From: JBGVSA01 sp049840475
GTDB lineage: Bacteria > Pseudomonadota > Gammaproteobacteria > Burkholderiales > Rhodocyclaceae
DNA: 64,000 bases
Assembly: GCA_049840475.1 (NCBI GenBank)
Contig: JASGKX010000001.1
Coordinates: 248,001 to 312,000 of the forward strand
Reading direction: 5' to 3'
In this document: positions 8,103-16,408 of the stretch, one piece after another
Layout: every line of letters starts with the position of its first letter
Numbering within the stretch: the first letter of the stretch is position 1
Notes under the pieces: generated by a model
The model's database searches: none
What the model was told of the DNA's origin: nothing
What the model saw: only the letters and a program-made list of their open reading frames with translations
Made by a program: the position numbers and the translations under genes

Positions 8103-8702
8103 TTACTTGCCGCTGCCGCCGAAGTTGACCGTCGGCGCATCGGAGATGGCCTTTTCGTTCTCGACGGTGAAACTCGGCTTCACGTCATAGCCGAACATCT
8201 TGGCAGTCAGGTTGTTGGGAAAGCTACGCACGTACACGTTGTAGGACTCCACCGCCTTGATGTAGCGGTTGCGTGCCACGGTGATGCGATTCTCGGTGCC
8301 TTCAAGCTGCGCCTGCAGATCGCGGAAGCTCGCGTCGGCCTTCAGGTTGGGATAGTTCTCGGTCACCACCATCAGGCGCGACAGCGCGCTCGACAGTTCG
8401 CCCTGCGCCTGTTGAAAGCGCGCAAACGCCGCCGGGTCGTTCAGCACTTCGGGCGTGACCTGCATGCTGCCCACCTTGGCGCGCGCCTCCGTCACCTGGG
8501 TGAGCACTTCCTTTTCGTGGTCGGCATAACCCTTGACCACATTGACCAGGTTCGGCACCAGATCGGCCCGGCGCTTGTACTGATTGAGCACTTCAGCCCA
8601 TGACGACTTGACCGCTTCGTCATTGGCCTGGATCTGGTTGTAGCCGCAGCCGGAGAGCATCGTCACCAACAACAGCAAGAAAGCGAACGTTTTTGCGCGC
8701 AT
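8103..8702 (-). CDS. lemA: LemA family lipoprotein
   Basis: 199 residues. A lipoprotein signal ends in LSGC with the lipidated cysteine at 19. The rest is a helical LemA domain with the family hallmarks YNQIQANDEAVKSSWAEVLNQYKRRADLVPNLV and FPNNLTAKMFGY near the C-terminus. It heads a three-gene operon with two TPM-domain genes, a widespread arrangement. It is likely anchored at the outer face of the inner membrane or in the outer membrane. Cellular function remains poorly defined. Confidence 0.92.
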   Translation of the reverse strand: MRAKTFAFLLLLVTMLSGCGYNQIQANDEAVKSSWAEVLNQYKRRADLVPNLVNVVKGYADHEKEVLTQVTEARAKVGSMQVTPEVLNDPAAFARFQQAQGELSSALSRLMVVTENYPNLKADASFRDLQAQLEGTENRITVARNRYIKAVESYNVYVRSFPNNLTAKMFGYDVKPSFTVENEKAISDAPTVNFGGSGK

Positions 8703-8770
8703 GACAGTCCTTTCGGAGGGGTAGTCGGCTAGAGCCGGCTATTCTGTCACGCGCGAAAGACGCCCGGAAG

Positions 8771-10330
8771 TCAGTGCGCGCCTGCAGCCGCGTCAGAACC
8801 TCCCGCAGGCTTGCCCGGTCGGGCAAACCATACGACCACGATCAACACCACGAAAATGAAGCCCGAGAGCCAGAAAAACTCGGTTGCCGACAGCGTGGCG
8901 GCCTGCACGTCGATGAGCCGGTTGATCATCCCCAATGCCTGATCCTGCCCAAAGCCTTGTGCCACCAGTCCGTCGAGCGGCAATTGCGCAGCGGGCCGAT
9001 ACGGGTTGATGTGCTCGATCAGTTGCGCGTGGTGCAGCGTCGTGCGGTCTTCCCATAGCGTCGTGAAGAGCGACGCGCCAAACGCCCCCGCGGTAATCCG
9101 CACGAAGTTTGAAAGCCCGGTCGCCGCGGGCACATGCTGCGGATTCAGTCCGATCAGGGTAATGCTCGCGAGCGGCACGAAGAACGTGGCCATGGCGATG
9201 CCCTGGATGAACTGCGGAACCACCACGCTCATCACGCTGATCTCTGTCGAGAAGCGCGCGCGCATGAAAGCCGTCAGCGCGAACACCACAAAGGCCACCG
9301 TCGCCACCCGGCGAGGGTCCCAACGCGACATGTTCTTGCCGACGATGGGCGAGAGGATCAGCGCCAGAATGCCGACCGGCGCCGTGACCAAACCGGCGAT
9401 GGTCGCGGTGTAGCCCATGTATTGCTGCAACCACAGCGGCATGATCACCACATTGCCGAAGAACACGCAGTACCCCAGCGACACCGCCGCCGTGCCGACC
9501 GTGAAATTGCGCAGCTTGAACAGGCGCAGATCGACGACCGGGTGTTTATCGGTGAGCTCCCACACTACAAAGAAGCAAAAGCCGATCAGCGCAATCACAC
9601 CCAGCGCAACGATCTCGGAGGAATTGAACCAGTCCAGTTCCTTGCCCTTGTCGAGCATGACCTGGAAAGACCCCACCCACACCACCAGCAAAACCAGCCC
9701 GACGTAATCGATGGGCACCTTGCGGGTGGGCAGTTCGCGATGGCGCAACAGCGTCCATGTCAGCCATGCCGCCAGCAACCCGGTCGGCACATTGATGTAG
9801 AAGATCCACGGCCACGACATGTTGTCCGAAATCCAGCCGCCGAGAATCGGTCCCATCACGGGCGCGACCAATGTCGTCATGGCCCACGCAGCGAACGCTA
9901 TGCCCGCCTTGGCGGGCGGATAGCACTGCAACAGCAGCGCTTGCGACAGCGGAATCATCGGCCCGGCAACCAGACCTTGCAGCACGCGGAAGCCGATCAA
10001 CATCGGCAGGCTCGTTAACAAACCGCACAGCCACGATGCGACCACGAACAACAGCACCGACATGGTGAATACGCGCACCTGCCCGAAGCGCTGCGACATA
10101 AAGCCCGTCAGCGGCACCGAAATCGCATTGGCCACGGCAAACGACGTGATCACCCACGTGCCCTGACTGGGCGACACGCCCACGTCACCGGAGATCGCCG
10201 GAATCGACACGTTGGCAATGGTCGTGTCCAGCACGTTCATGAAGGTCGCCAACGCCAGCGCGACCGTCGCCAGCATGCGCGTACTGCCTTCGAGCGGCGG
10301 AAAAGGCAAAGGAGGAGCAGCTTGTGCCAT
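8771..10330 (-). CDS. emrB: DHA2-family MFS multidrug exporter, EmrB-like
   Basis: 519 residues with the 14-helix pattern of drug:H+ antiporters. Visible marks are LDTTIANVSIPAISGDVGVSPSQGTWVITSF in helix 1-2 (motif D1, 5-residue LDTTI start) and VAPVMGPILGGWI (motif C of exporters) in helix 5. With EmrA and the NodT-type channel encoded just upstream it should form a tripartite pump across both membranes. It is the last gene of the marR-oprM-emrA-emrB row on the minus strand. A 114-base gap with two hairpins separates it from emrA. The start has only a weak ribosome site, so translation may depend on that structure. Confidence 0.93.
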   Translation of the reverse strand: MAQAAPPLPFPPLEGSTRMLATVALALATFMNVLDTTIANVSIPAISGDVGVSPSQGTWVITSFAVANAISVPLTGFMSQRFGQVRVFTMSVLLFVVASWLCGLLTSLPMLIGFRVLQGLVAGPMIPLSQALLLQCYPPAKAGIAFAAWAMTTLVAPVMGPILGGWISDNMSWPWIFYINVPTGLLAAWLTWTLLRHRELPTRKVPIDYVGLVLLVVWVGSFQVMLDKGKELDWFNSSEIVALGVIALIGFCFFVVWELTDKHPVVDLRLFKLRNFTVGTAAVSLGYCVFFGNVVIMPLWLQQYMGYTATIAGLVTAPVGILALILSPIVGKNMSRWDPRRVATVAFVVFALTAFMRARFSTEISVMSVVVPQFIQGIAMATFFVPLASITLIGLNPQHVPAATGLSNFVRITAGAFGASLFTTLWEDRTTLHHAQLIEHINPYRPAAQLPLDGLVAQGFGQDQALGMINRLIDVQAATLSATEFFWLSGFIFVVLIVVVWFARPGKPAGGSDAAAGAH

Positions 10331-10361
10331 CGAGGGGGTTCTCTGTGGATGCTTACGTCAT

Positions 10362-10422
10362 GGCGGGCGTCACGCCCGCCGTCGTCATCACCTCGCCGGA
10401 GCGTTCCGCGCCCGGCGAGGTG
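10362..10422. repeat. Two tandem hairpins between emrA and emrB
   Basis: GGCGGGCGT-C-ACGCCCGCC (10362-10380) is followed by an 11-base-pair stem CACCTCGCCGG / CCGGCGAGGTG (10389-10399 with 10412-10422). Neither ends in a T-run on the minus strand, so an intercistronic mRNA-stability or attenuation element is more likely than a plain terminator. Confidence 0.5.
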
Positions 10423-10444
10423 CGACCCTGCTCATCACGTACTG

Positions 10445-11608
10445 TTACTTGCCGATGTTCTCGCGGATGATTTCCTTCGAGCGGGCGCGCGCCTGCTCGA
10501 TGGCGTTGTCACCGCTGCCTGCGTTCTGCGAGTCCATTTCCTTGACACCCGTGAGCGGTTCGCCGCCGGCATGGCGTGTGTCGATCTCAACGTTCATCGA
10601 CAGACCGATGCGTAGCGGGTGGTCCTGCAACTGCTTGGCATCCAGCGCGATACGCACCGGCACACGCTGCACCACCTTGATCCAGTTGCCCGTTGCGTTC
10701 TGCGCCGGCAGCAGCGCAAACGCCGCCCCCGTCCCCGCGCCAAGCCCGACCACGTGGCCGGTATACACAACCTTGCTGCCGTAGATGTCTGCCGTGATGC
10801 GCGCCTCTTGTCCGACGCGCATGTCGGAGAGCTGACCTTCCTTGAAGTTGGCGTCCACCCACAGGCTGTCGAGCGGCACCACCGCCATCAGCGGCGTGCC
10901 CGGCGCGACGCGCTGGCCCACCTGCACATTGCGACGGGCAATCTGGCCCGACACCGGCGCGACGACATTGGCGCGCGACCATGCCAGCCAGGCTTCCTCC
11001 AGCTTGGCGGCGGCGCGCTGCACCGTCGGGTACTTCTCAACCTGCGTGCCATCGGTCAGCACACGGTTGGCAGCGAGCTGCTCCTTGGCGGTGGCGAGGC
11101 CCGCTTCGGCCGCCCGCAGCGCGTCCTTGGCGTGGTCGATTTCTTCGAGCGCCACGGCGCCCGTGTTGGCGATGGCTTCGCGGCGGGCAATGTCCTGCCT
11201 ATAGCGATCCACTTCCGCCTGCCGCACGCGAATCTGCGCGTCATACGTACTGTTGTTGGCGTACAGCGTCCGCACCTGGCGCACGGCTTCGGCGAGCGCG
11301 GCTTCAGCCTGATCCACCGCCACCTTGGCATCGGCACGATCGAGGTCGACCAGCGGCGCACCGGACTTCACCACATCGGTGTCCTCGACATGCACTGCCT
11401 GCACGGTGCCGCCAACCTGCGGCGTGATCTGGATGACATGGCCGGCCACGTAAGCGTCGTCGGTGGTCTCCAGATAGCGGCTGTGAATGAACCAGTAGAT
11501 GCCGTACGCAATACCGGCCAGCAAGAAGATAACGACGAGGATGAGCATCCCGCGCTTGCGCTTGGTCGGGGCCAGTGCTTCATCCTGCGTTGGGTTCGCT
11601 TGACTCAT
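10445..11608 (-). CDS. emrA: HlyD/EmrA-type membrane fusion protein
   Basis: 387 residues: short cytoplasmic N-terminus, one membrane helix (about 20-40, GMLILVVIFLLAGIAYGIYW), then a periplasmic part with a beta-barrel/lipoyl half (YVAGHVIQITPQVGGTV), a long alpha-helical hairpin rich in Ala, Gln and Glu, and the second lipoyl half VVAPVSGQIARRNVQVGQ. This is the adaptor that links EmrB to an outer-membrane channel. The ATG at 11608 has GGAGA upstream. It lies 30 bases after the channel gene and precedes emrB. Confidence 0.93.
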   Translation of the reverse strand: MSQANPTQDEALAPTKRKRGMLILVVIFLLAGIAYGIYWFIHSRYLETTDDAYVAGHVIQITPQVGGTVQAVHVEDTDVVKSGAPLVDLDRADAKVAVDQAEAALAEAVRQVRTLYANNSTYDAQIRVRQAEVDRYRQDIARREAIANTGAVALEEIDHAKDALRAAEAGLATAKEQLAANRVLTDGTQVEKYPTVQRAAAKLEEAWLAWSRANVVAPVSGQIARRNVQVGQRVAPGTPLMAVVPLDSLWVDANFKEGQLSDMRVGQEARITADIYGSKVVYTGHVVGLGAGTGAAFALLPAQNATGNWIKVVQRVPVRIALDAKQLQDHPLRIGLSMNVEIDTRHAGGEPLTGVKEMDSQNAGSGDNAIEQARARSKEIIRENIGK

Positions 11609-11638
11609 AAGTGTTGTTCTCCGGAAGGCGCAGGGGAC

Positions 11639-13084
11639 TTACTGCGCCGCGGTCTGCGTAAAGGGATTGTTGTCAGGAGTAAAACCGCCACCCAAAGCGC
11701 GCGACAGGCTGATGGCAGCGTCGAGGCGCCGTGCGTGCAAGTCGATATCGACGCGCTCATGCGTCAGGACCTGCATCTGCGCGCCGAGCAACTGAATGCG
11801 GCTCGACAAACGCTGACGCACACGGGCCTCGACGAGCGAAGCGCCATGACGAGCGGCCGCAACCGCTTCTTCCGCGCTCTTGCCCTGCTGCTCTGCGCCG
11901 TCCAGGCTGCGCGCCTGGTCGGTTACCTCGCGCAGAGCGTCAACGAGCGTGGCGTTGTATTGCTCGACGGCGGCATCGTAGTCAGCTTGCTTGACGCCCA
12001 GATCGGCGCGCAGGCGACCACCTTCGAAAATCGGAATGCGAATGGACGGTCCGATGCCATAGATGCGCGCGGCCGACTCGAACAGGTTCTCGATGCCGAT
12101 CGACTGGAAGCCAAGGAACGCCTTCAGATTCACAGTCGGATAGAACGACGCGTGTGAAACATCCACGGCGCGCGCGGCGGCTTCCACGTGCAGACGGCTG
12201 AGCGTCACGTCCGGACGATTGGCCAGCAGATCGGACGGCAGTTCCGACGGCAGACCCGCGTCAAGGCGATCCGGCAATTGCGGACGCGTCAGTTTCGCTC
12301 CGCGTTCCGGCCCCTTGCCGGCCAACGCGGCAAGCAGGTCACGCTGCAGGCCGATGCGTTCTTCGATCTGCGCGCGCTCGGTCTTGAGCGCGGCGGTACC
12401 TTGCTGTTGCGCGTTGCGGTCGAACTCAGCGTCCAGCCCGGCCTTGATGCGAATGGCCTGCAGACGTTCAATGTCTTCGCGCGTGGCGATCATTCGGTTG
12501 ATCTGGTCATGCTGGCGGAACAGGCGATCGAACTCGATCCACGCCCGCGCGATGCTCGTCGCGAGCGAAATGCGCGCAGCCTTAGCCTCGACCTCAGAAG
12601 CAGCCTGCTGCGCTTCGGCACCTTTCAGCGCAGCGCGGTACTTGCCCCACAGATCCAGCTCGAGACCGGCGTCCCACGCCACGCGGTTGTCGGTGCGATG
12701 CGCGCCCGCCAGCGGCGGCGGATAAATCCAGTTCTCGGACAAGCGCTGCTGCGTTGTGTCGGCGTCCAGGCCCAGCGTCGGCATGGTCGCGCTCTGTGCC
12801 ACGCCGGTAATCGCCTGCGCGCGGCGGATGCGCGCATCGGCAATCCGCAACGAAGGCGAATCAGCCAGGGCTTCATCGATGAGCGCATTGAGCTGCGGAT
12901 CGCCCAATGATCGCCAGAAGCCTTCGGCTGGTGCCGCATTGCCGCGAGCCGCCACCGGTGCCGCGCCCAGCGTGTCGGGCTGCGCCAGCTTGGCATGCGA
13001 GCTGATGCCGCCATCCGAGGCGCACGCCGCCAGCACAGCCACCATGCTGGCGAGCATGGCGAGGCGGAGGGGGGAGGATTTCAT
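11639..13084 (-). CDS. Outer-membrane efflux lipoprotein, NodT/OprM family
   Basis: 481 residues. A lipoprotein signal (VLAAC, Cys21) precedes two outer-membrane efflux protein repeats; LDLWGKYRAALKGAE and YPTVNLKAFLGF are the recurring channel motifs, each followed by long helices. It should be the TolC-like exit duct for EmrAB. I start at ATG 13084 (MKSSPLRLAM), which gives the correct lipoprotein signal and has GGAG about nine bases upstream; in-frame ATG codons up to 13111 would prepend MMMTMESVS. It overlaps none of marR and starts 23 bases past its stop. Confidence 0.92.
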   Translation of the reverse strand: MKSSPLRLAMLASMVAVLAACASDGGISSHAKLAQPDTLGAAPVAARGNAAPAEGFWRSLGDPQLNALIDEALADSPSLRIADARIRRAQAITGVAQSATMPTLGLDADTTQQRLSENWIYPPPLAGAHRTDNRVAWDAGLELDLWGKYRAALKGAEAQQAASEVEAKAARISLATSIARAWIEFDRLFRQHDQINRMIATREDIERLQAIRIKAGLDAEFDRNAQQQGTAALKTERAQIEERIGLQRDLLAALAGKGPERGAKLTRPQLPDRLDAGLPSELPSDLLANRPDVTLSRLHVEAAARAVDVSHASFYPTVNLKAFLGFQSIGIENLFESAARIYGIGPSIRIPIFEGGRLRADLGVKQADYDAAVEQYNATLVDALREVTDQARSLDGAEQQGKSAEEAVAAARHGASLVEARVRQRLSSRIQLLGAQMQVLTHERVDIDLHARRLDAAISLSRALGGGFTPDNNPFTQTAAQ

Positions 13085-13107
13085 CGAGACTGACTCCATC
13101 GTCATCA

Positions 13108-13563
13108 TCATTCTTGTCGGCTGCCGTTGGCGACGATCCGCTGCAGCAAGCCCTTGAGCACATCCACTTCTTCTTGCGAGAAGTCGCGCAGGTGGCAGTT
13201 AAGCGCCGCCGCGCCGATCTCGCGCAGCGCCGGCACCAGCGCCTCGCCGGCATCGGTCAACGCCAGTTGCACCACGCGGCGGTCTTCCGTGGAACGTTCC
13301 CGGTGGATGAAACCCTTTTCTTCCAGCCGGTCCAGCATGCGGGTCATCGACCCCGTGTCGTAACCGTTGTCGCGGCAAAGATCGGCCGCCGTACGCCCGC
13401 AGCCGTGCGCGATGCGCATCAGCATGACCCACTGCGCCCCGGTCAGATCGAGCTGACGGCGCTGCAATTCGGCGTCGACGAACACGCCCATGGCGTTCTT
13501 GGCGCGGCTGAGCAAGAAGCCGATGCTCTCCGGCGGGTTATAGGTTTCGGCGTTGAACAACAT
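13108..13563 (-). CDS. MarR family transcriptional regulator
   Basis: 151 residues with a winged helix-turn-helix: TGAQWVMLMRIAHG, the recognition region AADLCRDNGYDTGSMTRMLDRLEEKGFI and the wing RERSTEDRRVVQLALTDAG, all typical of MarR/EmrR dimers. It heads the efflux row and is expected to repress it until a phenolic or drug ligand binds. A GTG at 13572 would add three residues (MSA); neither start has a clear Shine-Dalgarno site. Two dyads upstream (13613-13624 and 13647-13666) are candidate operators. Confidence 0.9.
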   Translation of the reverse strand: MLFNAETYNPPESIGFLLSRAKNAMGVFVDAELQRRQLDLTGAQWVMLMRIAHGCGRTAADLCRDNGYDTGSMTRMLDRLEEKGFIHRERSTEDRRVVQLALTDAGEALVPALREIGAAALNCHLRDFSQEEVDVLKGLLQRIVANGSRQE

Positions 13564-13612
13564 GGCAGACACGTTTGCATTGCAACAAAAGAAATGGTTG
13601 CCTCGGCATTTA

Positions 13613-13624
13613 CTGCCTAGGCAG
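13613..13624. promoter_or_regulatory. Perfect 12-base palindrome upstream of marR
   Basis: CTGCCTAGGCAG is perfectly self-complementary and lies 50-61 bases upstream of the marR start. Its position suits an operator overlapping the marR promoter or leader. A partial copy (TTGCCTCGGCA) lies just before it. Confidence 0.45.
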
Positions 13625-13646
13625 CTATTGAGAAGTGTGCAACATT

Positions 13647-13666
13647 CAATTGATAGACGTCAATTG
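13647..13666. promoter_or_regulatory. Inverted repeat, candidate MarR operator
   Basis: Seven-base arms CAATTGA and TCAATTG flank TAGACG, giving a 20-base dyad of the size bound by MarR dimers. It lies 84-103 bases upstream of marR in the AT-rich part of the intergenic region shared with folD. Confidence 0.5.
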
Positions 13667-13824
13667 TTTCGGATGAAAAGAAATTACCCGTACGTAAATC
13701 TGACCGAGGTCGCGCGACATCTGTCAGACGCCATACAGGCGACCAGCCACTTTCCGCCCCTTGGTTTCCGCCCCGTCCCTGCCCGCGTATACTGTTGGGT
13801 TTTCCTGAAAACCCCGGATTTGCC

Positions 13825-14685
13825 ATGAGTGCACGCATCATCGACGGCAACGCGTTGTCGCAGAAGGTTCGCGAGGACATCGCACAAGGTGCGGCGGAAC
13901 TGATCAAGCAAGGTATCCAGCCCTGCCTCGCCGTGATCCTCGTGGGTGACAACCCCGCCTCGGCGGTCTACGTCCGCAACAAGGTCAACGCCTGCGAGAA
14001 GGCCGGCTTCCGTTCGCTGAAGTTCACCTTCCCGGTCGACGTCGCGCCTGACGAGGTGTTCGACAAGATTGCCGAATTGAATGCCGACCCGGCCGTGCAC
14101 GGCATCCTGGTGCAGCTGCCGCTGCCGCGCCAGTTCGACGAAAACAAGGTGCTCGAAGCCATTTCGCCCGAAAAGGACGTCGACGGTTTTCACGCCGAGA
14201 ACTTCGGCCTGCTCCTGCAAGGCCGCAAGTCGTTCTATCCGTGCACGCCGTGGGGCGTGATGAAGATGCTCGAAGCCGAGAACGTACAGCTCGCGGGCAT
14301 GGAGGCTGTCATCATCGGCCGCAGCAACATCGTCGGCAAACCCATGGCCGTGATGCTGCTGTCGCAAGGCGCGACCGTCACGGTGTGTCACTCCAAGACG
14401 CGCGACCTGAACTTCCACACCCGCCGCGCCGACCTCGTTGTGGCGGCCATCGGCAAGCCCAAGTTCGTCACCGGCGACATGCTCAAGCCGGGCGCGGTGG
14501 TCATTGACGTTGGCATCAACCGCCTGCCGGACGGCAAGCTGTGCGGCGACGTCGATTTCGAGTCAGCCAAGGAAGTCGCTGGCGCGATCACGCCGGTCCC
14601 CGGCGGCGTCGGCCCGATGACCATCACCATGCTGCTGGCCAATACGCTCGAATCCGCGCGTCGCGTCGCAGCGGCCAAGGCTTGA
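13825..14685 (+). CDS. folD: Bifunctional methylene-THF dehydrogenase/cyclohydrolase
   Basis: 286 residues, the normal FolD length. Visible: GDNPASAVYVRNKVNACEKAGF with the catalytic lysine of the YxxxK region, HGILVQLPLP, the PCTPWGVM segment, the NADP-binding loop IIGRSNIVGKP and the C-terminal PVPGGVGPMTITMLL. The cytoplasmic enzyme interconverts methylene-, methenyl- and formyl-tetrahydrofolate, feeding purine synthesis, which matches purE and purK directly downstream. The start at 13825 gives the family N-terminus MSARIIDG. A GTATACT element at 13787-13793 is a possible -10 box, without a good -35. Confidence 0.97.
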   Translation: MSARIIDGNALSQKVREDIAQGAAELIKQGIQPCLAVILVGDNPASAVYVRNKVNACEKAGFRSLKFTFPVDVAPDEVFDKIAELNADPAVHGILVQLPLPRQFDENKVLEAISPEKDVDGFHAENFGLLLQGRKSFYPCTPWGVMKMLEAENVQLAGMEAVIIGRSNIVGKPMAVMLLSQGATVTVCHSKTRDLNFHTRRADLVVAAIGKPKFVTGDMLKPGAVVIDVGINRLPDGKLCGDVDFESAKEVAGAITPVPGGVGPMTITMLLANTLESARRVAAAKA

Positions 14686-14696
14686 GGAACGGCACC

Positions 14697-15194
14697 ATGA
14701 GCAACGCACCCGTCGTCGGCATCGTCATGGGCTCCAACTCCGATTGGCCCACCATGCAAGCCGCTGCACGCATCCTGCAAGAGTTCGGCGTGGCTTTCGA
14801 AGCACGCGTAGTGTCTGCGCACCGCACGCCCGACCTGATGTTCGAGTACGCCGAATCGGCCCGCTCGCGCGGCATCAAAGCCATCATCGCCGGCGCCGGC
14901 GGCGCAGCCCACCTGCCGGGCATGATCGCCGCCAAGACCACCGTGCCGGTGCTTGGCGTGCCGGTGCAGTCCAAAGCGCTGTCGGGGCTCGACTCCCTGT
15001 ATTCCATCGTGCAGATGCCCAAGGGCATTCCGGTCGCGACCTTCGCCATTGGCGAAGCCGGTGCAGCCAACGCCGGCCTGTTCGCCGTCGCCATGCTGGC
15101 CAACGAGTCGGATGAACTCGCCGACAAGCTGGCAGCCTTCCGCCAGAAGCAGACCGACACGGTGCTGGCGATGACGCTCGACCTGCCGCAATGA
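14697..15194 (+). CDS. purE: N5-carboxyaminoimidazole ribonucleotide mutase
   Basis: 165 residues with GIVMGSNSDWPTM at the N-terminus (phosphate-binding loop), SAHRTPDLMFEYAE containing the catalytic His and IAGAGGAAHLPGM, all diagnostic for class I PurE. It moves the carboxyl group from N5-CAIR to C4 in purine synthesis and works with PurK. It starts 11 bases after folD stop with GAGGAACGGCACC before the ATG, so folD-purE-purK is one operon. Confidence 0.97.
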   Translation: MSNAPVVGIVMGSNSDWPTMQAAARILQEFGVAFEARVVSAHRTPDLMFEYAESARSRGIKAIIAGAGGAAHLPGMIAAKTTVPVLGVPVQSKALSGLDSLYSIVQMPKGIPVATFAIGEAGAANAGLFAVAMLANESDELADKLAAFRQKQTDTVLAMTLDLPQ

Positions 15195-15231
15195 CCCCGA
15201 TTCACCCAGATCTGCAAGGCAACGCAACCCC

Positions 15232-16404
15232 ATGATCCAGGCACCCGCCACGCTCGGCATGCTCGGCGGCGGCCAATTGGGCCGCTTCTTCGTACTCGCC
15301 GCCCACGAAATGGGCTACAAGGTCTGGGTGCTCGACCCGGACGCCAACAGCCCGGCCGGTGTCGCGGCCGACCGTCACCTGCACGCGGCCTACGACGACT
15401 TCGCTGCGCTCGATGAAATGGCGCGCAATTGCGCGGCCATCACGACCGAGTTCGAAAACGTGCCGGCCGGCACGCTGGAATATCTGGCCAAGTTTGTGCC
15501 GGTGCACCCGTCGGCCGACGCCGTGGCGATCTGCCAGAACCGCGTGGCGGAGAAGTCCTTTCTGCGCAACAACGGCATTCCGCACGCGCCGTTCACCGCC
15601 ATCAACACCGAAGCCGATCTGCGCGGTGTGCCGGACGAACTCTTCCCGGCCATTCTCAAGGTGGCGCGCTTCGGTTACGACGGCAAGGGCCAGGCTCGCG
15701 TCAAAACGCGCGAAGAAGCCATCGCTGCGTTCCAGTCCTTCCAGAACGAAGGCTGCGTGCTCGAAAAGATGCTGTCGCTCGACTATGAAGTATCGGTCGT
15801 GCTGGCTCGCACAGAAGAGGGCGATGTACGGAGCTTCGCCCCGTCCGAGAATCTGCACACCAACGGCATTCTCGATGTGTCGACTTCGCCGCTGCGTTCG
15901 GGCAATGCCAGCACGATCAACGAAGCGGTCGCGCTGGCGACGCGCATTGCCGAAAAACTCGGCTACGTCGGCACGCTTGGCGTGGAGTTCTTCGTGGCAG
16001 GCGACACGCTATACGTGAACGAGATGGCTCCGCGCCCGCACAACAGCGGCCACTTCACGCTGGACGCCTGTGTCACCGACCAGTTCGAGCAACAGGTCCG
16101 CGCACTCGCCGGCCTGCCGTTGGGCGATGCGCGCGCGCACAGTGCGTCGGTCATGGTGAACCTGCTTGGCGACGTGTGGTACGACCCGAGCCGCCCCGGC
16201 GCCGACGCACATGGCCTCTACCGCGAGCCCGACTGGTCACTGCTCACGCGTGAGCCGAACCTCAAGCTGCACCTCTACGGCAAGCACCACGCGCGCCCCG
16301 GTCGCAAAATGGGCCACTTCACGGTGGTCGACGCCGACCCACAGCGCGCCCATGACATCGCCATGGCGGCACGCCACGCTATCGGCATCCGCGACGACGA
16401 ATAA
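15232..16404 (+). CDS. purK: 5-(carboxyamino)imidazole ribonucleotide synthase
   Basis: 390 residues, an ATP-grasp enzyme that carboxylates AIR with bicarbonate and ATP to give the PurE substrate. The N-terminal GMLGGGQLGRF, the ATP-grasp segment ILKVARFGYDGKGQ and the metal-binding VNEMAPRPHNSGHFTLDACVTDQFEQ near the end are clear. It lies 37 bases after purE on the same strand. Confidence 0.97.
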   Translation: MIQAPATLGMLGGGQLGRFFVLAAHEMGYKVWVLDPDANSPAGVAADRHLHAAYDDFAALDEMARNCAAITTEFENVPAGTLEYLAKFVPVHPSADAVAICQNRVAEKSFLRNNGIPHAPFTAINTEADLRGVPDELFPAILKVARFGYDGKGQARVKTREEAIAAFQSFQNEGCVLEKMLSLDYEVSVVLARTEEGDVRSFAPSENLHTNGILDVSTSPLRSGNASTINEAVALATRIAEKLGYVGTLGVEFFVAGDTLYVNEMAPRPHNSGHFTLDACVTDQFEQQVRALAGLPLGDARAHSASVMVNLLGDVWYDPSRPGADAHGLYREPDWSLLTREPNLKLHLYGKHHARPGRKMGHFTVVDADPQRAHDIAMAARHAIGIRDDE

Positions 16405-16408
16405 CCCC

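Noticed and set aside
10619..12157. A 512-codon plus-strand frame across emrA and the outer-membrane channel gene
   Set aside because: Shadow frame rich in His, Arg and Gln with no family resemblance; the minus-strand genes are clear efflux components.
13788..13793. TATACT as a -10 box for folD (and similar boxes at 46563 and 53550)
   Set aside because: The -10 matches are good but no -35 element with 16-18 base spacing was found, so I did not annotate promoters.
13797..13814. GGGTTTT/AAAACCC hairpin in the folD leader as a riboswitch or attenuator
   Set aside because: It lies only a few bases after the proposed -10 box, so the transcript would start within it; no other part of a ZTP-type riboswitch is visible.
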